The translations under genes were made by a program, and so were the position numbers. This document shows, in pieces, positions 1 through 5,392 of a DNA stretch of 6,460 nucleotides (the stretch's first letter is position 1; every line of letters begins with the position of its first letter). Under the pieces are notes generated by a model, which had not been told where the DNA came from, ran no database searches, and was given only the letters and a program-made list of their open reading frames with translations. The stretch is from positions 1-6,460 of the forward strand of contig JAEWRC010000120.1 in assembly GCA_023460175.1 (NCBI GenBank), given 5' to 3'. Source of the DNA: Actinomycetes bacterium (lineage in GTDB: Bacteria > Actinomycetota > Actinomycetes > Mycobacteriales > Mycobacteriaceae).

Positions 1-167
1 ACGATGCCGTCGATGCGGTGGTGAATCGCCGCTTGTAGCAGTGCATCTCGTAGGTCGTCGGCGACTCCGCGCAGGTCGATCCAGGCGAAATGCTCCACCC
101 GCCGGCCCTCGCCGTCGCCGGCGGCGGGAGTGATGTTGTCGGTGACGATATCGGTTGGATCGCTCAT
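1..167 (-). CDS. N-terminus of a probable type II 3-dehydroquinate synthase (AroB'/GriH-like) protein, 3' end outside window
   Basis: This is the first 55 codons of a minus-strand gene that runs off the left edge. The start is ATG at 167-165, with GAGGA (176-180 on the plus strand as TCCTC) 8 bases upstream. The protein opens with about 24 polar residues (MSDPTDIVTDN...), followed by HFAWIDLRG at about residues 26-34 and a helix-like stretch ending in HHRIDGIV. A short strand reading WIDLR, then an amphipathic helix and a second strand, is how I remember the N-terminus of type II 3-dehydroquinate synthases. That family includes archaeal AroB' and actinobacterial GriH, which acts in 3-amino-4-hydroxybenzoate formation. 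These enzymes perform the NAD-dependent oxidative deamination and cyclisation of an amino-dideoxy-heptulosonate. The catalytic part is not in the window, so the family call rests on a short motif and memory. That a coding region starts here is much firmer, given C/G-ending codons, a good RBS and an open frame. It is separated from the polysaccharide operon by 203 bases and may belong to another transcription unit. Confidence 0.6.
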   Translation of the reverse strand, partial: MSDPTDIVTDNITPAAGDGEGRRVEHFAWIDLRGVADDLRDALLQAAIHHRIDGI

Positions 168-175
168 GAACTGGG

Positions 176-180
176 TCCTC
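176..180 (-). promoter_or_regulatory. Ribosome binding site of the partial gene at 167
   Basis: The minus strand reads GAGGA 8 bases before the ATG at 167. It supports this start and shows that the partial gene is translated independently rather than by stop-start coupling. Confidence 0.6.
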
Positions 181-234
181 TTTGATGATGAAAGTTGGTC
201 ATTGTCAGGTAGTTTCGAACACCTTGGATTGGCC

Positions 235-254
235 CCGGCGAATCAGGGCGCCGG
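235..254 (-). terminator. GC hairpin, weak candidate terminator after the polysaccharide operon
   Basis: CCGGCG (235-240) and CGCCGG (249-254) form a perfect 6-bp stem around an 8-base loop. On the minus-strand transcript the stem can gain two more G-C pairs if two G's bulge on the 3' side. There is no U-tract after it. Actinobacterial intrinsic terminators often lack one, but GC-rich DNA also yields such stems by chance. A second small stem, GAGGT/ACCTC with a 5-base loop, lies at 322-336. Position between two genes is the main argument for a terminator; otherwise the 168-370 gap holds no clear element. I saw no convincing -35/-10 pair. Confidence 0.25.
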
Positions 255-370
255 CCCTTCGATGGGTGACCAACAGCCCTCCAAGGCTAGATCAGGCGAA
301 GACGGAGAAATGCTGCAGGCGGAGGTGTTGTACCTCACGCATACCCGAGGGTCGCAGAACCGAAAGTGCA

Positions 371-2587
371 TCAGCTTCCCCCGATACCCAGCGCGTCGTT
401 TTGCTCCGGGGCGACCCAGTTCCACCATTCCTCGCCGGAGCCGGCGTGTAGGTAGATGACGGTTTCACCGTCGCGATACACGGCCTCCCACTTGGGGGAG
501 TTCGCCAGGTACTCCCGGAACTCGGCCACCCCTTCGGGGCGGTAACGACGGTAGTACTCGATGGCCCGCTGCGACTGCTCGCTGAAGATCATGTAGGTGT
601 CGAAAGGATGCTGTTCGACGTTCCACTCCAGGTCGCCCAATTGTTGCTTGGTAGGGAATTTCGCCCGGTCTCGACCCAAGTCCATACTGATCGGCTTGTC
701 GAAGTCGGGAAACTTCAACGTCTGCTCGGCATACGGTGCACCGACCCGGGCAGGCATCCCGCTGGGATGCATCATCATGATGCGAGTCCCGGGTCGGGCG
801 TCCGCGGTGATTCGCTCCATGAGCGCGATCTGGTGCTTGGTTTCGTAGACGAACGGCCACAGCGCCACAAAAGAGTTCAGACTGGCCAGCGATACGACGG
901 CCATCAGCAGGGTTGCGGCGATGGTGGATAGTGCGATGCGACCACGGGGTGGCCGTTGCAGGGCCCACACCAGCAGTGGCGCGATGAGGAAGCCCAAGCC
1001 CAACAGGCTGTACAGGTAGACCCGGAAGATGGCCTCGCCCCCATAGCTCATGCCGAGGAGCATCAGCAGGGGGCAGAACGCCAGGATGGCTGAAACCAGC
1101 ACCGGCCGCCCATTTTTGCGCAGCCACCAGGCGCCCCCGAGGGCAATCAGGAACACGGCCGCCGACACCGAACGGCACACCGCGGAGGTGAACCAACTCG
1201 CCGGGGTGCCGACGGCGTCGCCCAGGTTGCTCTCGGCGTTCTTGACGGGGCTGGTGCCGGAGAGCAAACCGTAGGGCGCCACTGCTTCCAGGTTCATCAA
1301 CAGGTATCCGCCGGCGACCGCGGCCATCACCAGCAGGATCCACCACGGCCGAACCCGCTTGGCGATCATCAGCAAGGTGATGACCATCAGAAGCCAGTAC
1401 GGCGTCAACTGATGGGTGGGCACGATGGCCACGAACGGGAGGATCGCAAGGATGCCGGTCGTTCGATACTCGCGGGATCTGATGAGCAGCGTCAGCAGGC
1501 CGAGCGCGATCACCAGGGCCCAGGACTGCGGCGAGAAGTAGTCCTGGCCAACCCAGTTCACGATCTCGATGACGAAGGCGGCGGTGACCGCGACCAGGGG
1601 AGCGAAACCGAACGCCCGTGCCGCGCTGTAGACGGTCACCGAAATCAGGACGTGAATGATCGGCGTCCACACGTGCGCCAGGGTCGTCGGATCAAGGCCG
1701 GTGACGTCGCAGAACCAGGTCATGGCGACGAAGAACGACGGCCACTTGGTGTAGATGTCGGTTCCCGGCGGCATGATCACACCGTGCTGCTGGATGTAAT
1801 CCACCACCGCAATGTGCTTGTATGTCCAGTCGTAGAGCGGTATTTCGGTCGCAACTAACGTGGTGACGCGGGCGACCGTGATCGCGCTACCGAGTGCCAG
1901 CACCGCCGCGGGCAGTTGCCGTGCGCGGATGGCCAAGGCGAAAGAGACCGTCGTCAGCATGATTGCGACGCCGAGCAGCGGTCCGGTTCCGGAGAACAGC
2001 AGGCCGTAGAGGCTGGCATCGACGCCGGGCAGTCCGGGCACACTGGCGGCCCATATCGTCAGCGCGATGATGCTCAGCACGATCGAGGAATTCAGTTGTA
2101 TCGCAGGTACCTTGACCGTGCGCCGCACAGACTCCATGGTGGGCACGGCGGGCCAGCCGTTGCGGTAGTACCACAGTCCGCTGCTGCCGAGCACGGTGAC
2201 GACACCGACGACGAGGATCCCGTTGGGGGCCCACCGGTAGGACCACATGGCCCCTACGGTCACCAGCGTCACCGCGGACATTCCCAGGGCGAGAATCACC
2301 CCGGCGCGGCCCCGGACCGGGACGCTGACCCAACTCAGAATCGCCGCGCCCGGCGCGACGGCGATGAATCCGGCCAGCAGGAAAGCGCTCACCCACGGCG
2401 GCAGCGGGATCAGGGCGAGCAGACCCAGAACTGCTCCGCCGGCGGCGAGGTCGGCGGGTCGGGCCGGGCCCCGTACCCGGCTACGTGGCTGATCGGAAAC
2501 TGCCGGTACGGGCACCACGTCGGTGCTCGGTTCGACGGGCGTACTTCGTGCTGTTTCCGTACTGGCCAGTTGGATGCTTGTGCTCAT
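371..2587 (-). CDS. Large polytopic membrane protein with C-terminal soluble domain; GT-C/polymerase-like, function unproven
   Basis: This 738-residue protein starts at ATG 2587, whose A is also the last base of the preceding gene's TGA (TGATG). The frame is open upstream to an ATG at 2680, but that would overlap the preceding gene by 94 bases, so the coupled start is preferred even though no clear RBS is seen. Residues 1-45 are polar, Pro-rich and probably cytoplasmic. Roughly 14-17 hydrophobic segments fill 48-578, and about 160 soluble residues (579-738) close the protein. A loop after about the seventh segment carries YDW (252-254), D263 and D277, followed by KWPSFF. NWVGQDYFSPQ sits at 344-354 and THQLTP at 391-396. 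Many helices, acidic residues in an external loop and a C-terminal domain match the general plan of GT-C glycosyltransferases, which use polyprenyl-phosphate sugars, but a Wzy-type polymerase or ligase is equally possible. It is the last gene of the operon, after two GT2 enzymes and a glucanase, which supports a role in glycan assembly. I do not recognise a named gene. Confidence 0.85.
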   Translation of the reverse strand: MSTSIQLASTETARSTPVEPSTDVVPVPAVSDQPRSRVRGPARPADLAAGGAVLGLLALIPLPPWVSAFLLAGFIAVAPGAAILSWVSVPVRGRAGVILALGMSAVTLVTVGAMWSYRWAPNGILVVGVVTVLGSSGLWYYRNGWPAVPTMESVRRTVKVPAIQLNSSIVLSIIALTIWAASVPGLPGVDASLYGLLFSGTGPLLGVAIMLTTVSFALAIRARQLPAAVLALGSAITVARVTTLVATEIPLYDWTYKHIAVVDYIQQHGVIMPPGTDIYTKWPSFFVAMTWFCDVTGLDPTTLAHVWTPIIHVLISVTVYSAARAFGFAPLVAVTAAFVIEIVNWVGQDYFSPQSWALVIALGLLTLLIRSREYRTTGILAILPFVAIVPTHQLTPYWLLMVITLLMIAKRVRPWWILLVMAAVAGGYLLMNLEAVAPYGLLSGTSPVKNAESNLGDAVGTPASWFTSAVCRSVSAAVFLIALGGAWWLRKNGRPVLVSAILAFCPLLMLLGMSYGGEAIFRVYLYSLLGLGFLIAPLLVWALQRPPRGRIALSTIAATLLMAVVSLASLNSFVALWPFVYETKHQIALMERITADARPGTRIMMMHPSGMPARVGAPYAEQTLKFPDFDKPISMDLGRDRAKFPTKQQLGDLEWNVEQHPFDTYMIFSEQSQRAIEYYRRYRPEGVAEFREYLANSPKWEAVYRDGETVIYLHAGSGEEWWNWVAPEQNDALGIGGS

Positions 2588-3882
2588 CACGCCCGGTTCA
2601 GCGATGAGTGCGGGGGACCGGCGGTGGCGGCGAGCGGAACCGCCCGGCGGCCCTGGCGTCGCCCGCGCCACAGCGCCCACGGGCCGCCCAGTACGGAGAA
2701 GATCTCGGTAGCGCCCACCCGGCGCGGAACCATACCGTTGAACTCGCTCTTCGGCGCAGCGATGGCCCCGTAGGCGAGCCCACGGTCCGCGGTGTCGCGC
2801 AGGCGCCGTCGAGCGACCGTGAAGGCGAGGCGGCGACCGTCGCGGTCCAGCATCACCTTGGTGGCCCAGGCGCCGAAACCCACCCCGTAACCCGTGGCTT
2901 GCTCCAACAGCGTCGACGCTTCGGCACGGTGTCGATGCCAGACGATCGCGGCGGGATCGTTGACCAAAACATGGCCGGCCATGACGAGCCGGTAGAACAT
3001 GTCGATGTCCTCACCGCCGCGGGTCGGCGAACCCGCCCCCAACGCCTCGTCGAAGCCGCCCATCTCGATGGCGCTGGCCCGCTTGATCGCGAAGTTCGCG
3101 CCGGTTCCGTAGCGACCCACCTGAAACGGGAACAACGGGACGCCCGCCGGTTGGTCGGCCATCGAAAAGCGGGTGGGCACCAGTGAGGACGCCCACGACA
3201 CCCGCTGGTCGAAATAGGCTTGGGCGGCAGTCCGTAGCTCGCCGCTGGGTACCAGGCCGCAAATGCACGCAGCGTCCGGGTGCCGCGCGAATCCTCTGGC
3301 CAGAGCACGCAACCAGTGCGGGTCGACGACCACATCGTCGTCGGTGAAAGCCACGATCTCGTGGCGGGCGGCGCTCACCCCCGTGTTACGAGCATTGGAC
3401 AGCCCCGGATTGGGCTCCACGACGCGGCGCACCCGCGGATCGGCGAGTTCGTCGATGACCCGCGCGGTTCCGTCATCGGGCGGCGCGTTGTCCACCACCA
3501 CCACCTCGAAGTCGGGATAGTCCAGAGCGGTGATCGAGGCCAGGGCATGAGCCAGATCCTGCGGTCGATCCCGCGTGCAGACGATGACCGAAATGGGTAG
3601 CGGCACGGCACTACCAGAATCTTGTCGAGGCGCAGCTTCATCTGGTATCGGCAGGGTGACGGTGCCGTCGACTATCTCGGCCTCGACGAAGTCGAGCAGA
3701 TCCAGGTCGTCCCGCAGCAGTACGCGAGCTTTCCGGTATTCATCGGCGCCGACGGGGCGCACCTGCACCTGACCGCGGGCACGATCGTCGGCGGTGACCT
3801 CCAGCCAGCCGACCCAACGCGCGTGGGGGCTGCCGTCAGGCGCACCGTTGCTCGGCATCGCCGCTGCAAGTTCGCGGATCAT
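2587..3882 (-). CDS. Family 2 glycosyltransferase with N-terminal accessory domain
   Basis: This 431-residue inverting GT-A enzyme is predicted to transfer a sugar from a nucleotide-sugar donor to a growing glycan at the cytoplasmic membrane face. Residues 1-95 form an extra domain (WVGWLEVTADD at about 23-33) of unknown role. The GT2 fold begins at PISVIVCTRDRP (96-107). Next come VVVVDNAPPDDGT (127-139), NPGLSNARNTG (158-168) and the metal and nucleotide-binding TDDDV at 180-184. YGTGANFAIKR (258-268), GGED (289-292, candidate catalytic base region) and WHRHR (315-319) follow. All hallmark elements are present, so it should be active. The C-terminal 100 residues are basic, with no clear membrane helix. 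Start ATG 3882 shares its A with the TGA of the GH16 gene, and GAGGA lies 7 bases upstream inside that gene. It ends in a TGATG overlap with the large membrane protein. Donor and acceptor cannot be told from sequence. Confidence 0.93.
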   Translation of the reverse strand: MIRELAAAMPSNGAPDGSPHARWVGWLEVTADDRARGQVQVRPVGADEYRKARVLLRDDLDLLDFVEAEIVDGTVTLPIPDEAAPRQDSGSAVPLPISVIVCTRDRPQDLAHALASITALDYPDFEVVVVDNAPPDDGTARVIDELADPRVRRVVEPNPGLSNARNTGVSAARHEIVAFTDDDVVVDPHWLRALARGFARHPDAACICGLVPSGELRTAAQAYFDQRVSWASSLVPTRFSMADQPAGVPLFPFQVGRYGTGANFAIKRASAIEMGGFDEALGAGSPTRGGEDIDMFYRLVMAGHVLVNDPAAIVWHRHRAEASTLLEQATGYGVGFGAWATKVMLDRDGRRLAFTVARRRLRDTADRGLAYGAIAAPKSEFNGMVPRRVGATEIFSVLGGPWALWRGRRQGRRAVPLAATAGPPHSSLNRA

Positions 3883-4718
3883 CAGATATTCCTCACTCGT
3901 ACCCAGTCAACGAGCATCGTGACCGGAAATGGGGTTGTGTCGTCCGGCTGCCCGGGCCATTCGCCACCGACGGCAAGGTTCAACAGCAAGAAGAACGGTT
4001 CGTCGAACACCCAACTCGCGCCGGGCTCCAGGTTGTACTCGGTGATGGTGACCAGGGTGACGTCGTCGACTCCGGTGACGATCCTCCCGGGCGTGCGTTC
4101 CACCCAATAGGTGCGAAACTCGCCGGCCAGCGGAAACGGGACCGGTCCGCTGCCGGAGATCTGCTGTCCGCGTTCGGATCCGGTCTGCGGCGCGTGCACG
4201 CCGGTGTGGTACTCGGTGGCGGCGTTCAGCGTTTCGATGACGTCGATCTCGCCGGCCGCCGGCCAGCCGACCTCGTCGAGGTTGGCGCCGAGCAACCAGA
4301 ATGCGGGATGCAGGCCCGTACCCGTCGGCAGCGCGATGCGCGCCTCCGCCCGCCCGTGGGTGAATTCGAAGGAATCCTGGGTGAACAGCCGCGCCGAGGT
4401 GATGACTCCGTCCGCGTCGCGCCGCGCGGTGATGGCCAGGTGGCCGTCACCGTCCAGTCCGACATTCGCGGGATCGTCGGTGTACTCCTGCATCTCCTGG
4501 TTACCCCAGCCGCTGCCACCGATCGCGAACCGCCAGGGGCCGCCGTCCGGTAGGGGACCCGCAGGGCCGTCGAACTCCTCGGCGAACACGTAGGTGTCCC
4601 TCGCGTCTTCGGCGTGGCCGACGATCGACGGCAGGACGCATCCCGCAGCCAGTAAGACGGTGGCGATGACGGCGAGGCGGCCGTACCGCCGTCGCCGAGA
4701 CCCGCGAGCCCGGATCAT
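3882..4718 (-). CDS. Secreted GH16 beta-glucanase-like lipoprotein
   Basis: This 278-residue glycoside hydrolase of family 16 is predicted to cleave beta-1,3 or beta-1,3/1,4 glucan-type (possibly galactan) linkages outside the membrane. The N-terminus is Arg-rich (1-14), followed by a hydrophobic core and lipobox LAAGC at 23-27. That predicts lipidation of Cys27 after signal peptidase II cleavage. The catalytic motif EIDVIE at 157-162 gives E157 as nucleophile, D159 as helper and E162 as acid/base; its spacing is the beta-bulge (laminarinase) form. Other family marks are NQEMQEYT (73-80), LHPAFWLLG (136-144), WVERTPG (205-211) and LLNLAVGGEWPG (245-256). The domain is complete and nothing key is missing, so it should be active. 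ATG 4718 overlaps the DUF998 stop as ATGA, with AGAGG 7 bases upstream. Placement among synthesis genes suggests trimming or release of the locus's own polysaccharide, as proposed for ExoK, rather than foraging; that is inference. Mycobacterial Rv0315 is a related family member, but orthology is not claimed. Confidence 0.95.
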   Translation of the reverse strand: MIRARGSRRRRYGRLAVIATVLLAAGCVLPSIVGHAEDARDTYVFAEEFDGPAGPLPDGGPWRFAIGGSGWGNQEMQEYTDDPANVGLDGDGHLAITARRDADGVITSARLFTQDSFEFTHGRAEARIALPTGTGLHPAFWLLGANLDEVGWPAAGEIDVIETLNAATEYHTGVHAPQTGSERGQQISGSGPVPFPLAGEFRTYWVERTPGRIVTGVDDVTLVTITEYNLEPGASWVFDEPFFLLLNLAVGGEWPGQPDDTTPFPVTMLVDWVRVRNI

Positions 4719-5392
4719 GGTTCGGCCTCTTCGAGCTCGGCCGGCGATGCCGGAACGACGGTTGCCTCAGCTCGACCGTTGCGACCCGAGACACCCAATA
4801 CGATCGCCGCGACGAGGACCGCGTAGACGGCGACGCGCTCAGTGCCCCCGGAACCGAGTACGGTCACGAAATGCCCGGTGTAGGCGAAGCGGGCGATGAT
4901 GCCGAGCAGGCCGATCACCGCGGCGAACAGCTTGGCCGTGGCGGGAAGTCGAGTGGTGTTGGAAGCTCCGATCAGCAGTATCGCGATGGGGCCAAGAACT
5001 GTGAACACCGCAAGGCCGGTGGCATACGTCGGGTAGCTCACCTGTTCGGTGAATATCCCGGAGAGTGCGAAGCCCGCACCAGCGACCGCCAGTAGAACGC
5101 CGTGGGTGGCCGCGACCGACCGAGCTGCTATCCAGGACAGCGCAAGGGTGATGATCGCGAGTCCGGTGAGCACTGTTGCCACGTTGAGAACTGGATAGAG
5201 CGCGCTGCACGGCCAGGTTCCTTCGGTGCCGCAGAACGCCACCCCCAAGGGCCCGATCCGGTCGTCACGGTAGCTGTAGTGGCCGCGCCAGGTTGCCGAG
5301 ACCACCCATTCGGCTGCGAAGTAGGAGAGGGTCAGCAGCGCGGCTACCAACGCGATTCGAGGACGAGCCAAGTTCGTCAGGATCCCGGTCAT
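4715..5392 (-). CDS. DUF998-like six-helix membrane protein
   Basis: A 225-residue integral membrane protein. The frame is open back to an ATG at 5545, but the extra 51 residues would be an Arg/Pro-rich shadow of the overlapping glycosyltransferase. ATG 5392 forms an ATGA overlap with that gene's stop and has AGGA 9 bases upstream, so it is the likely start. About six hydrophobic segments are seen, near residues 12-32, 67-89, 95-113, 125-143, 151-171 and 185-203, followed by an acidic tail. The loop between helices 1 and 2 carries HYSYRDD (38-44) and two cysteines, C54 and C62. These flank GTEGTWP and could form a disulfide if this loop is external. Helix arrangement and the motifs near helix 1 fit the DUF998 (PF06197) group, whose biochemical role is unknown. 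Being coupled between a GT2 and a secreted hydrolase, it may help assemble or export the glycan, but nothing in it shows an enzymatic site. Confidence 0.8.
   Translation of the reverse strand: MTGILTNLARPRIALVAALLTLSYFAAEWVVSATWRGHYSYRDDRIGPLGVAFCGTEGTWPCSALYPVLNVATVLTGLAIITLALSWIAARSVAATHGVLLAVAGAGFALSGIFTEQVSYPTYATGLAVFTVLGPIAILLIGASNTTRLPATAKLFAAVIGLLGIIARFAYTGHFVTVLGSGGTERVAVYAVLVAAIVLGVSGRNGRAEATVVPASPAELEEAEP

Noticed and set aside
168..370. Promoter in the gap before the partial left-edge gene
   Set aside because: A TAGCCT hexamer on the minus strand fits a loose -10, but no matching -35 was found; too weak to annotate.
130..459. Plus-strand 109-residue ORF crossing the intergenic gap
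   Set aside because: It covers the antisense of both flanking genes and lacks RBS and recognisable features.
465..1670. 401-residue minus-strand open frame inside the large membrane gene
   Set aside because: It is in another frame of the same strand, rich in Arg/His/Pro/Gly, while the main frame encodes clear membrane helices.
1916..2773. 285-residue plus-strand open frame
   Set aside because: It is antisense to the membrane protein and GT2 genes, with low-complexity Arg/Gly/His/Asp composition and no domain; a typical high-GC shadow.
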